Positions 20,393 to 29,059 of a DNA stretch of 64,000 nt are shown here, in pieces; the first letter of the stretch is position 1, and every line of letters begins with the position of its first letter. The notes under the pieces are model-generated. The model made no database searches. It saw only the letters and a list, made by a program, of their open reading frames with translations, and was not told where the DNA came from. Source of the DNA: an uncultured Fidelibacterota bacterium (lineage in GTDB: Bacteria; Fidelibacterota; Marinisomatia; Marinisomatales; UBA8229); the NCBI GenBank assembly GCA_913054425.1, contig CAJXJG010000001.1, positions 10,191 through 74,190 on the forward strand, written 5' to 3'. The translations under genes were made by a program, and so were the position numbers.

Positions 20393-22957
20393 ATGAGAGT
20401 TAGTCGACTGACGTTGTTATTGCTTTTTGTTTTTTTTGGAAAAATATCAGCCATAGAGAACAATTCAGGCCAGAGCTTGGATAGTACAAAAGTTGTTAAA
20501 GAAGACTCCACAAAAAAAACGATTGAGTCTTTGGACCAAAAAGTAAAGGGGATGACAAAATTTGACGGGTTGTTTACATTTTATCAGGACACAACAGACG
20601 GCAACTTGTTTATGCTGATAAAAAAAAGTCAGGAAGGTGAAGAATTTATTTATTTTGTCCAGTCAGTAGATGGCATCGTGGACGTGCGGTTTAATCGTGG
20701 ATCTTATAGGCAAAGTAGAATTTTTTCCATACAGAAGTATTTTAATAGAATAGAGCTAGTCAATGAAAACGTGTCCTTTTATTTTGACCCAGATAATGCG
20801 ATAAGCCGTGCGAAGAGCGCGAATATAAGTGCTTCAATTATGGCGTCCCAAAAAATAGTTGCAATGGATTCGCTAAAAAATAAATTTTTGGTAGAAGCAG
20901 ATGGAATCTTTTTAAACGAAAGCCTTCAACAAATTAAACTACCCCCCCCCTTAGGTAAAGAAGAGAATAAGCGGTTTAATCTTGGGAATTTAAATAAAGA
21001 AAAGAGCAAATATATAGCAGTTAAAAACTATCCTATGAATTCTGATGTTATTGTACAATATACTTATGATAATCCCACACCACAAAACAGAGGAAGAAGC
21101 GGCATTACAGATCCGCGCTCTGTTAATATTACACTCAGACACAGCTTTTTAAAAGTCCCTGATAATGATTATATGCCACGCTTAGACGACCCTCGTGTCG
21201 GTTATTTTACAACCAGAGTAACAGACATGACATCCACAAGCGTAGCCCCCTATCGAGACCTGATTCACCGCTGGAACCTTAAGAAAAAGAAACCACAGGA
21301 GAAGTTATCAGAACCAGTTGTACCTGTCGTTTTCTGGATTGAAAATACCACACCAGATGAATTTAGACCTGCAGTAGAGGAAGGCGTGTTGGCTTGGAAC
21401 AAAGCATTTGAAAAGGCAGGATTTGAGAATGCGGTTCAGGTAAAAACACAGCCGGACGATGCTGAGTGGGACGCAGGAGATATTCGCTACAATGTCATTA
21501 GATGGACATCTTCGCCCAGTCCGCCTTTTGGTGGTTATGGTCCAAGCTTTGTTAATCCTAGAACCGGTGAGATTTTGGGTGCGGATATTATGATGGAATA
21601 TGTTTATTTCACCAACCGCGTTAAATATGATTATTTGTTTAAACAAGAACCGGCTGAGTTTGATGAAAATAATTGTAATGCAGGCGAATTTATTCATCAG
21701 GGGAATTTATTTGGAACGACCGCTATAAATTTTGTGTCAAATAAAGAGCTATTAGCAAAAGAATTGATAAGGCAATCCTTGGTCCGTTTGGTGCTTCATG
21801 AAGTTGGACACACAATAGGACTTAACCACAATTTTAAATCCAGCTATCTTCATGACAATATTGATATTCACAACAAAGAGCTTACAAAGAAAGTTGGTCT
21901 TACGGGTTCTGTTATGGATTATACACCTGTAAATCTATCATTAGAGAGAGAAAAACAAGGACAATATTACTCAACAGTTCCAGGCACTTATGATGATTGG
22001 GCTGTTGAATTTGGATATTCGCCAACCGTAAACAATGTAGATCAGGAAAAAATTAGAATTAATGATATTCTTTCTCGTTCTGTCGAGAGGGAACTTCTGT
22101 TTGGTAATGATGCTGACGACATGAGATCTCCGGGGAAGGGAATAGACCCAAGAGCAATGATCGGCGATCTATCAAGCAACCCGATTGAATACTCAGAGAA
22201 AAGAATTGAATTGATTAATATTCTTATGGAGGGCCTGAAGGAGCAATATACTATTGCCGGAGAATCTTTTCATGGACTGAGAAATGCTTATTATATTTTA
22301 ATTAGAGAATATAGAAATTCATTAACTGCTGTTTCCCGGTTTGTTGGGGGTGTTTATGTAGACCGTTCTTTTGTTGGTCAGGAAAGCACAGACATGCCTT
22401 ATGAACCAGTTTCTTATGAAACGCAAAAATATGCAATGTCTGTTTTAGAGAATCTCTTGTTTTCTCCAGGCGCGCTTAAAATGCCGGAAGTGCTCGCTAA
22501 TCATCTTCAGCAGCAGAGACGTGGTTTTGATTTTTTTGGACAAACTGAAGATCCAAAAATCCATGAAATAGTACTGGGTATTCAAAAATCAGTTTTAGAT
22601 CATTTGCTTCATGTAAATGTGTTAAAAAGGCTTAGTGATTCACAACTGTATGGAAACGAATACAGGCTAAACGAAATGTTGCAAGATTTGACAGCCTCAG
22701 TATTTCAGGAGGATTCAAAAACACAGGTTAACACCTACCGGCAAAATCTGCAGGTTGAGTATGTAAACAGACTGATTAAAATAGCAGGATTACAAAAGGA
22801 ATCTTCCTATGATTATTTATCACAGGCAGGGGCCTTGGAAAATCTTAAAAACGTTTTACAGTTGGTTTCAAAAAGAATTAGGGCTGATTCAGAGACAAAG
22901 ATTCACCGTAATTTTATAGTATACAAAATATCAACAGCTTTTGACGAAAAACAATAG
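20393..22957 (+). CDS. Secreted zinc metalloprotease (DUF5117/DUF4953 type)
   Basis: The ATG is preceded by a good ribosome site (AGGAGAG). The product opens with a signal peptide: MRVSRL, a hydrophobic core, then KISA. The zinc-binding HEVGHTIGLNHNF motif starts at histidine 469, with ligands H469, H473 and H479 and catalytic E470, followed by a VMDYTP Met-turn-like segment. This extended HExxHxxGxxH arrangement with the long flanking domains is that of the DUF5117-DUF4953 proteins of Bacteroidota and related marine bacteria. Substrates are unknown; an extracytoplasmic peptidase role is likely. At 854 residues it is complete. Confidence 0.88.
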   Translation: MRVSRLTLLLLFVFFGKISAIENNSGQSLDSTKVVKEDSTKKTIESLDQKVKGMTKFDGLFTFYQDTTDGNLFMLIKKSQEGEEFIYFVQSVDGIVDVRFNRGSYRQSRIFSIQKYFNRIELVNENVSFYFDPDNAISRAKSANISASIMASQKIVAMDSLKNKFLVEADGIFLNESLQQIKLPPPLGKEENKRFNLGNLNKEKSKYIAVKNYPMNSDVIVQYTYDNPTPQNRGRSGITDPRSVNITLRHSFLKVPDNDYMPRLDDPRVGYFTTRVTDMTSTSVAPYRDLIHRWNLKKKKPQEKLSEPVVPVVFWIENTTPDEFRPAVEEGVLAWNKAFEKAGFENAVQVKTQPDDAEWDAGDIRYNVIRWTSSPSPPFGGYGPSFVNPRTGEILGADIMMEYVYFTNRVKYDYLFKQEPAEFDENNCNAGEFIHQGNLFGTTAINFVSNKELLAKELIRQSLVRLVLHEVGHTIGLNHNFKSSYLHDNIDIHNKELTKKVGLTGSVMDYTPVNLSLEREKQGQYYSTVPGTYDDWAVEFGYSPTVNNVDQEKIRINDILSRSVERELLFGNDADDMRSPGKGIDPRAMIGDLSSNPIEYSEKRIELINILMEGLKEQYTIAGESFHGLRNAYYILIREYRNSLTAVSRFVGGVYVDRSFVGQESTDMPYEPVSYETQKYAMSVLENLLFSPGALKMPEVLANHLQQQRRGFDFFGQTEDPKIHEIVLGIQKSVLDHLLHVNVLKRLSDSQLYGNEYRLNEMLQDLTASVFQEDSKTQVNTYRQNLQVEYVNRLIKIAGLQKESSYDYLSQAGALENLKNVLQLVSKRIRADSETKIHRNFIVYKISTAFDEKQ

Positions 22958-23432
22958 ACAGAAAAGATCCGTCTCCAAAAAACGAGAAATTATTGGTATT
23001 GCTGCTGTTACCGCCAATGGCTATATAGCAAGACATAGTAACGAGCAGATACTATGGTCTAAAGATCTCGCTCTATTTAAAAAACAGACCCGTAATTGTC
23101 CGGTTATTATGGGTTCAAACACCTATAGAACACTGGTGAGTAGTTTGCCAAACCGGGAAATGGTTGTTGTTAACAGGAAAGATACTCCAGAAGATATTTT
23201 GAAAAGGATCCACGCAAGGCGATGTTTTGTTATTGGAGGTGGGCGCACATACACAAAATTTTCTTCCTATTTGACACACCTTTATTTAACGATACATCCC
23301 CTCATTTTTGCAAAAGGCATTAGCTTGTTTGTGAACCTTGAAAAAAAGATTTTAATTTCTTTTATTAAAATGGTTCCTGTAGTAGCAAAGGAAGGTGTTT
23401 TTCAATTTCAATATAAAGTTGAACAACGCTAG
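22941..23432 (+). CDS. DHFR-fold (RibD C-terminal-like) reductase family protein
   Basis: The 163-residue product matches the pattern of dihydrofolate-reductase-like proteins. GIAAVTANGYIA resembles the first strand and loop, PVIMGSNTYRTL is the equivalent of MGRKTYESL, and CFVIGGGRTYTKF is the NADPH-binding glycine motif followed by a YLTHLYLTIHPLI strand. It could be a true but short DHFR or a RibD_C-type reductase; the sequence does not decide. The only available start is a TTG at 22941 that overlaps the metalloprotease stop by 17 bases, so the first dozen lysine/arginine-rich residues are uncertain. ribD proper is at 60 kb, so this is not the riboflavin enzyme. Confidence 0.68.
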   Translation: MTKNNRQKRSVSKKREIIGIAAVTANGYIARHSNEQILWSKDLALFKKQTRNCPVIMGSNTYRTLVSSLPNREMVVVNRKDTPEDILKRIHARRCFVIGGGRTYTKFSSYLTHLYLTIHPLIFAKGISLFVNLEKKILISFIKMVPVVAKEGVFQFQYKVEQR

Positions 23433-23458
23433 TTTTTTCATGCTTGTCTGGTACTTTT

Positions 23459-23481
23459 TATAAAAAACATTGTTTTTTATA
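23459..23481. repeat. AT-only hairpin in the acylase upstream region
   Basis: A perfect inverted repeat, TATAAAAAAC/GTTTTTTATA, with an ATT spacer sits in the 144-bp gap before the acylase gene. It might end the upstream transcript or be a protein site. It has almost no GC, so a classical terminator is doubtful. A clear GGAGG ribosome site precedes the ATG at 23577. Confidence 0.4.
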
Positions 23482-23576
23482 TTCTTTTTGATACTTATGA
23501 GCAATTCCCATCATTTCTATCCAAAAACATACACTGTCTTTTTTAAATTAAAAATAGACTGACCTGACGGAGGATC

Positions 23577-25994
23577 ATGGGTAAGCGCTCAATTACAATA
23601 ATGATCATTTTTGCCTGTTGCGTTTTTTTAGGGTATATAATAACAAGGGTGCTTATCTACCAAGAGTTGCCGGTATATGAAGGCAGCATTACTGTGGCAG
23701 GAATAGAGGACACAGTAGAGGTTTTTACCGATCAATTCGGCGTTCCTCATGTATTTGCAGAGAACGAAGACGATTTGTTTTTTACTGCAGGCTATATCGC
23801 AGCACGGGAAAGACTGTTTCAAATGTCCATGGTTTCATATGCTGTCCGCGGGGAACTGGCGTCTATGTTGGGAGATGAATATCTTGCTACAGATATTTAT
23901 TTACGGACATGGAGGATACGTGACGTATCAAAAAAAATAACAGAAGCAATGGATGTGGAAACCAAAAAAATACTGAGCTCATTTTGTAAAGGGATCAATG
24001 TTTGGATAGATGAGAGCGGGGACAACTTACCGTTAGAATTCAGAATATTGGGTATAAAGCCGCGGCACTGGGAACCTTCCAATGTTGTTGGATATGCCAG
24101 GATGATGGCGCACGAGCTTCAGTCTTCATGGAAAGCAGAAATTGTTTACGGGGCTGTGTTGCAATATTTTGGGGTGAATAAACTTGCTGAAATCTATCCA
24201 GAATATGGTGATTCACAGCCAATTATATCTGAACAGTTGAAAAACAAAAAGATTAAACTTGTGTATAATCAAATTTTGGAGAAGGAATTTTTTCTTCGAA
24301 ACCTTCTTGGTTTCAGATCCCCAAACATAGGTTCAAACAGCTGGGTCCTCTCCGGAAAAATGACTGAAACCGGGTTGCCATTTTTAGCAAATGACCCTCA
24401 TTTGGATTTTACTCAGCCGGCAAGGTGGTATGAAATGCACCTGAAGGGAGGAAGGTTTAATGTAAGCGGCGTGTGTATGGCAGGAATTCCTGTCCCTATT
24501 ATTGGACAAAACGAAACCTGTGCCTGGGGGTTTACAAACAGCATGGTTGATGATGTTGATTTTTTTCTTGAAACAATCAATCCAAATAATCCCAATCAAT
24601 ACAAAAGCGGAGACAGTTGGTTGGATATGGAATTAATAAAGGAAACCATATTATTAAAAGACGGAACGGACACAACTATAGTTGTTCGGTTAACACATCA
24701 CGGGCCCATAATAAGCGATATTCATCCACTCTTAAGGGGAGAGAATACGGCGATGTCAATGGCCTGGACAGGGCATTGGAATACAAAGGAGATTGATGGT
24801 TTTTTCACATTAAATCTAATGAAAAATTGGGAGGATTTTACGGAAGCGGCACGCCTGTTTGGCGTTCCAGGACAAAATATGATTTATGCTGATGTAGCTG
24901 GGAATATAGGCTGGCGTCCTGCGGTATATATACCGCTCCGGAAAAAGGGAGAAAGTCTCATTCCAAGACCAGGAGATGACCCGGCATATGACTGGCACGG
25001 AAAAGTACCCTTTGAGGAAATGCCATATATATTGAATCCTGACCATGGTTACATTGTTACAGCAAACAATAAAATTATTGATGAAACTTTTCCGTATTAT
25101 ATCTCAGGGTTATGGGCTGATCCAAGCCGGGCGGAGCGGATTTTAGAGAGAGTTAAATCCGTTGCCAGCGCAACCGTAAATGATATGCAGTCAATCCAGT
25201 TGGATGTTACGTCTCCATTTGCCCGGGAAATTATTCCCTATTTTTTAGCAACTGAAACTGGAAAAGAGAAAGAGAGCTTGCGGAAAGTGTATGGGTTATT
25301 AAAAAAATGGAATGGAGAAGAGTCAATACAGTCTGCAGCTGCGTTGTTATTTCAGTCGGCATTAAATAGACTCATTAGAAATATTTATGGGGATGAGATG
25401 TCCGTGCTTGGCCCACATTATTTAGAAGCATTCATAGGGATGAAATATTTACACACGAGAAACTTGCGGGATATTTTGAAAAGTGGTAATTCGTCCTGGT
25501 TTGATGATATTAGAACGGTCAATATTGTTGAATCCAGAGACGAAATTTTATTAAAGTCATTGAAAGAAGCTGTCAACAGGTTGGAAACACAGGTTGGTAC
25601 AAACATAGCCAGTTGGAAGTGGGGTTATGAACACACCCTGACTCATCCCCATGTTTTAGGGAACATAAAACTGTTAGACTGGCTGTTCAGGTTTAATGTA
25701 GGTCCATACCCTTCCGGGGGTTCGGACAAGACACCGAATGCGGGAGGGTATTCATTTAACAAACCATTCAAACAAACAGCAGGTGCCTCTATGCGGAGAA
25801 TTGTGGATTTCAGCACATTAAACCGTACGCGCATGGTTTTACCCACAGGACAATCAGGTCTTTATAATAGTCCGCACTACCGTGATCAGGCTGAACTTTA
25901 TCACAACGGAAAATACCGGATCACCCACTTTGATGAAGGGTTTATTAGAACCAGCGATAATTACAGGCGGCTGATCTTGGTCCCGAAAAAATAA
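23577..25994 (+). CDS. Penicillin acylase family Ntn hydrolase
   Basis: The 805-residue precursor has an N-terminal membrane or signal segment (SITIMIIFACCVFLGYIITR). Its alpha chain is followed by the autocatalytic cleavage site Gly252-Ser253 in NIGSNSWVLSG; serine 253 would become the N-terminal nucleophile of the beta chain. Conserved blocks NDPHLDF and WGFTNSMVDDVDFF follow, and PNAGGYSF is near the end. The family cleaves amide bonds in beta-lactams, acyl-homoserine lactones and other acyl amides; the natural substrate here cannot be read from sequence. It is exported or periplasmic by prediction. A strong GGAGG site precedes the ATG, and the phosphodiesterase gene begins two bases after its stop. 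Confidence 0.9.
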   Translation: MGKRSITIMIIFACCVFLGYIITRVLIYQELPVYEGSITVAGIEDTVEVFTDQFGVPHVFAENEDDLFFTAGYIAARERLFQMSMVSYAVRGELASMLGDEYLATDIYLRTWRIRDVSKKITEAMDVETKKILSSFCKGINVWIDESGDNLPLEFRILGIKPRHWEPSNVVGYARMMAHELQSSWKAEIVYGAVLQYFGVNKLAEIYPEYGDSQPIISEQLKNKKIKLVYNQILEKEFFLRNLLGFRSPNIGSNSWVLSGKMTETGLPFLANDPHLDFTQPARWYEMHLKGGRFNVSGVCMAGIPVPIIGQNETCAWGFTNSMVDDVDFFLETINPNNPNQYKSGDSWLDMELIKETILLKDGTDTTIVVRLTHHGPIISDIHPLLRGENTAMSMAWTGHWNTKEIDGFFTLNLMKNWEDFTEAARLFGVPGQNMIYADVAGNIGWRPAVYIPLRKKGESLIPRPGDDPAYDWHGKVPFEEMPYILNPDHGYIVTANNKIIDETFPYYISGLWADPSRAERILERVKSVASATVNDMQSIQLDVTSPFAREIIPYFLATETGKEKESLRKVYGLLKKWNGEESIQSAAALLFQSALNRLIRNIYGDEMSVLGPHYLEAFIGMKYLHTRNLRDILKSGNSSWFDDIRTVNIVESRDEILLKSLKEAVNRLETQVGTNIASWKWGYEHTLTHPHVLGNIKLLDWLFRFNVGPYPSGGSDKTPNAGGYSFNKPFKQTAGASMRRIVDFSTLNRTRMVLPTGQSGLYNSPHYRDQAELYHNGKYRITHFDEGFIRTSDNYRRLILVPKK

Positions 25995-25996
25995 TC

Positions 25997-26782
25997 ATGG
26001 GAGTCCTTGTTGCGGTAATTATTATAGCCATAGGTATTAGATACATTTTCTTTTGGAAACCTATAAATACAAAGGAAATTTTTGATTCTACACCAATTAT
26101 AATAGCACATAGGGGAACGCTTACGGATATTCCAGAAAACACATTAGAGTCATTTAGCACTGCAATTGCCAACGGTTTCAAGGCGATTGAAGTGGATGTG
26201 TGCAGCACGCGGGATAAAACCGTTATATGTTCACATAATATTGATCTGGAAAGAGAAACGGACGGACAGGGATTTATTGATGAGATTAATTATCAGGAAG
26301 TAAAGCAGGCAAAAGCGGGTATTTATTCTCATCCAAAGCAGACAAAAGAAATTCTCACGCTGTATGATTTATTGAAAGAAATCCCTCAGGGTATTTTGGT
26401 GAACATTGAAATAAAAACCACCAGCCCCTGGAGTGTTGGCACTGCCTTGGGGGTGGTCAGGCTGATAAAGGCCAGAAGGATTACTCAAACAGTAATTATA
26501 TCCAGTTTTAATCCTATTGTTCTTTGGTTAATAAAGTTATTAGCTCCCAACATTGTTACGGGATATTTATTTAAAACAACACAACACCTTTGGGCGATTC
26601 ATTTCTTTCATCCTGACTGTCTCCACCCTGAGGCTGGAATTGTAACCCAGGAACTTGTAAACAGGTCCCATGACCTTGGTCAGCGGGTTAGTGTGTGGAC
26701 CGTGAACAGTCTCCCCGGTAAGCGCTGGCTGAAAAAATTAAATGTAGATGGAATCATCACAAATTATTATTCAGAAAACTAA
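25997..26782 (+). CDS. Membrane-anchored glycerophosphodiester phosphodiesterase family protein
   Basis: The 261-residue protein starts with a membrane helix (VLVAVIIIAIGIRYIFF). The GDPD core follows: AHRGTLTDIPENTLESF near residue 38, then IEVDVCSTRDKTVICSHN and the strand ILVNIEIKT. The family hydrolyses glycerophosphodiesters to glycerol 3-phosphate and an alcohol, using metal bound by the HR and E-x-D motifs. One usual residue differs: the catalytic HD pair of the second motif reads HN here, so specificity or activity may be altered. Its stop overlaps the convergent purH stop by four bases (26779-26782), with no terminator hairpin between them. Confidence 0.86.
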   Translation: MGVLVAVIIIAIGIRYIFFWKPINTKEIFDSTPIIIAHRGTLTDIPENTLESFSTAIANGFKAIEVDVCSTRDKTVICSHNIDLERETDGQGFIDEINYQEVKQAKAGIYSHPKQTKEILTLYDLLKEIPQGILVNIEIKTTSPWSVGTALGVVRLIKARRITQTVIISSFNPIVLWLIKLLAPNIVTGYLFKTTQHLWAIHFFHPDCLHPEAGIVTQELVNRSHDLGQRVSVWTVNSLPGKRWLKKLNVDGIITNYYSEN

Positions 26783-28335
26783 TGTCTGAAGCAGCGAACT
26801 CCGGTAAAGGTCATAGCAATGTCATATTCATTGCAAGCAGCGATAATTTCTTGATCTCGAATTGATCCGCCGGGCTGTATAACAGTTGTAATCCCCGAAT
26901 CTTTTATCGCATCAATGCTGTCACGGAAAGGGAAAAAGGCATCAGAAGCCAAGACGCCGCCTTTCACATCTTTACCGCCTTTTCGAAGCGCCATATGAAC
27001 CGCATCTACCCGACTTACCTGCCCACCACCTAAACCAACTGTTGTGTTGTTTTTTGCAATTAGGATTCCATTGGATTTTGCATGACGCAATACTTTCCAT
27101 GAAAACAAGGCTGTTTCTAATTCTTGTTCTGTTGGCTTTTTTTGTGTAACTGTGTTTAAGTCTTCGAGTGTTAATGTGTTTATATCTGTATCTTGAACCA
27201 GAAGGCCCCCATCAATATAACGATATTCTAACTTCGCCTGGCGTTTTCCGAATTGTCCAATTTCTAAAATACGCAGGTTTTTTTTCTTTTTGAATATTTC
27301 CAATGCTTCCGAATCAAAACTAGGAGCCAGAACGATTTCCACAAATCCCCTTCTGATTTCTTCCGCAACGTCTTTTGTGCACGTGCGATTGAATGCAACA
27401 ATGCCACCAAAAGCAGAAAGTGAATCGGCATTGAAAGCTCTCATGTACACATCAAGTAAGTTGTTACCCACAGCAACACCGCAAGGGCTGGCATGCTTCA
27501 CAACCACGCAAGCCGTTTCATCAAATTCTCGTACACAGGCCAACGCGCCATCAGCATCCATAATATTATTATAGGAGAGCTGTTTTCCTTGGTGGAATTT
27601 GGCATTCAGAATGTTGGGTTCAGTATTTCCGGGTATCTTGTAAGCTGCGGCGAACTGGTGCGGGTTTTCTCCATACCGCATTGCAGAGTGCTTTTCAAAT
27701 GTGAGTGAAAAATCGTCAGATAAGGTTTCTTCCTTCAAATAATTATGTATAATGGTTTCGTATTGGGCCGTGTGACCAAAGGCTTTGGCGGACAGCTTTT
27801 TTCGCATATTGAAAGACAGCTCAACAGATGTATCAAGCGCATTTGTGATGCGTGAATAATCTGCGGGATCTACCAAGGCGCAAACCCACCCGATGTTTTT
27901 GGCCGCCGAGCGAATCATGGTTGTACCGCCAATATCCACATTTTCCAGCGCCAAAGCTAAATCACAATCTTCTTTTAAAATGGTTTCTGAAAAAGGATAA
28001 AGATTGCAAACCACAAGGTCGATCCATTGAATATTATTGGCTTCAGCGTCATCGCTGTGTTTATCCCGAAGCCCGAGAATACCACCTCCTATCAACGGAT
28101 TAATTGTCTTTACACGACCGTCCATAATCTCCGGGTATTGGGTATAATCACTCACATCTGCAATTGGAACGTCATTATCTCGTAATGTTTTTGCTGTTCC
28201 ACCAGTAGACAGAATTTCCACCCCAAGATTGGATAAGGCTTGTGCCAGTTCAACAACATTTGTTTTGTCAAATACAGAAATAAGCGCTCGTTTTATTTTG
28301 ATCGGGTTTTGATTTAAAGTCGGATTGTTAATCAT
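26779..28335 (-). CDS. purH: PurH, bifunctional AICAR transformylase/IMP cyclohydrolase
   Basis: PurH carries out the last two steps to IMP. The 518-residue protein starts with the IMP cyclohydrolase domain (RALISVFDKTNVVELA, then ILSTGGTAKTLRD). The transformylase domain carries the catalytic KHASPCG at about residues 280-286 and ends DIAMTFTGVRCFRH. It is the last gene of the purine cluster in transcription order. An octamer repeat element lies just upstream of its ATG. The gene meets the phosphodiesterase tail to tail with overlapping stops. Confidence 0.96.
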   Translation of the reverse strand: MINNPTLNQNPIKIKRALISVFDKTNVVELAQALSNLGVEILSTGGTAKTLRDNDVPIADVSDYTQYPEIMDGRVKTINPLIGGGILGLRDKHSDDAEANNIQWIDLVVCNLYPFSETILKEDCDLALALENVDIGGTTMIRSAAKNIGWVCALVDPADYSRITNALDTSVELSFNMRKKLSAKAFGHTAQYETIIHNYLKEETLSDDFSLTFEKHSAMRYGENPHQFAAAYKIPGNTEPNILNAKFHQGKQLSYNNIMDADGALACVREFDETACVVVKHASPCGVAVGNNLLDVYMRAFNADSLSAFGGIVAFNRTCTKDVAEEIRRGFVEIVLAPSFDSEALEIFKKKKNLRILEIGQFGKRQAKLEYRYIDGGLLVQDTDINTLTLEDLNTVTQKKPTEQELETALFSWKVLRHAKSNGILIAKNNTTVGLGGGQVSRVDAVHMALRKGGKDVKGGVLASDAFFPFRDSIDAIKDSGITTVIQPGGSIRDQEIIAACNEYDIAMTFTGVRCFRH

Positions 28336-28336
28336 A

Positions 28337-28411
28337 GTGTTTTTAAAAGTGTTTTAGTGTTTGGGTGTTTATGTGTTAAAGAGAAGAGGCTTTGCATGAA
28401 CACTTTAACTC
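28337..28411. repeat. Octamer palindromic element between purN and purH
   Basis: On the plus strand four consecutive 8-bp units (GTGTTTTA, GTGTTTGG, GTGTTTAT, GTGTTAAA) occupy 28349-28380, preceded by a longer related unit at 28337. The opposing arm contains AACACTTT and AACTCTTA at 28400-28415, so the whole can fold back on itself. It fills the entire gap between the purN stop and the purH start. Confidence 0.65.
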
Positions 28412-28996
28412 TTAAATACGTTCAAACTTTTTAATCGCTTCAATAAAAGCTTCTCCTTCTAGTTGTTGAACTTTTGTTTTTAACGTATCCACGGTGTCAT
28501 GGGAATCTATATTACATTTTTTCTGAATTAATATCGGACCACCATCGACCTCATTTGTAACAAAATGGATGGTACACCCCGTTTCTGTTTCACCATTTTT
28601 TAATACTTCTTTATGAACATTCGTATCCATCCCACCGGCATATTTTGGAAGTAAAGACGGGTGCACATTCAGAAGTTTGTCGCGCCATTCTCTACAAAAC
28701 CCTGCGGACAAAATTCGCATGAACCCGACAAGAAAAACCAAACCAACATTATGACTCTTTAAAACAGTGGTCATTTCAGAGTCAAATTTTTCACGAGTTT
28801 TGCCTTTGTGGGAGATAAAAAATGCCGGTACGGAATGATTTTTCGCCCGCTCCAATATGTAGGCCTTCTTCCGATTCGAAAGAACCACAGAAACATCAGC
28901 ATTCAACTCTCCGAGAGCAATAGCATCTAATATGGACTGAAGATCGGTTCCGTTGGTGGAGCCAAGGACGCCTAATCGTATCGTATTGGTATTCAT
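28412..28996 (-). CDS. purN: PurN, glycinamide ribonucleotide formyltransferase
   Basis: The 194-residue protein transfers the formyl group of 10-formyltetrahydrofolate to GAR. The N-terminal phosphate loop reads GSTNGTDLQ rather than the common GSGSGTNLQ. The folate site is in LVGFMRILSAGF, and the catalytic block is NVHPSLLPKYAGGMD, with asparagine and histidine present. TGCTIHFVTNEVDGGPI completes the family pattern. Octamer repeat elements flank it on both sides. Confidence 0.94.
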   Translation of the reverse strand: MNTNTIRLGVLGSTNGTDLQSILDAIALGELNADVSVVLSNRKKAYILERAKNHSVPAFFISHKGKTREKFDSEMTTVLKSHNVGLVFLVGFMRILSAGFCREWRDKLLNVHPSLLPKYAGGMDTNVHKEVLKNGETETGCTIHFVTNEVDGGPILIQKKCNIDSHDTVDTLKTKVQQLEGEAFIEAIKKFERI

Positions 28997-29059
28997 GTGT
29001 TCGGGTGTTCAAGTATTAACGTTAAAAAATAACCAGTGACAGCTAACACCTTAACACCT
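28997..29059. repeat. Octamer palindromic element between purD and purN
   Basis: GTGTTCGG and GTGTTCAA at 28997-29012, with a third related unit GTATTAAC, form the left arm. Two exact TAACACCT units at 29044-29059 form the opposing arm and run into the purD stop codon. It has the same period and layout as the purN-purH element with different unit sequences. Confidence 0.65.
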
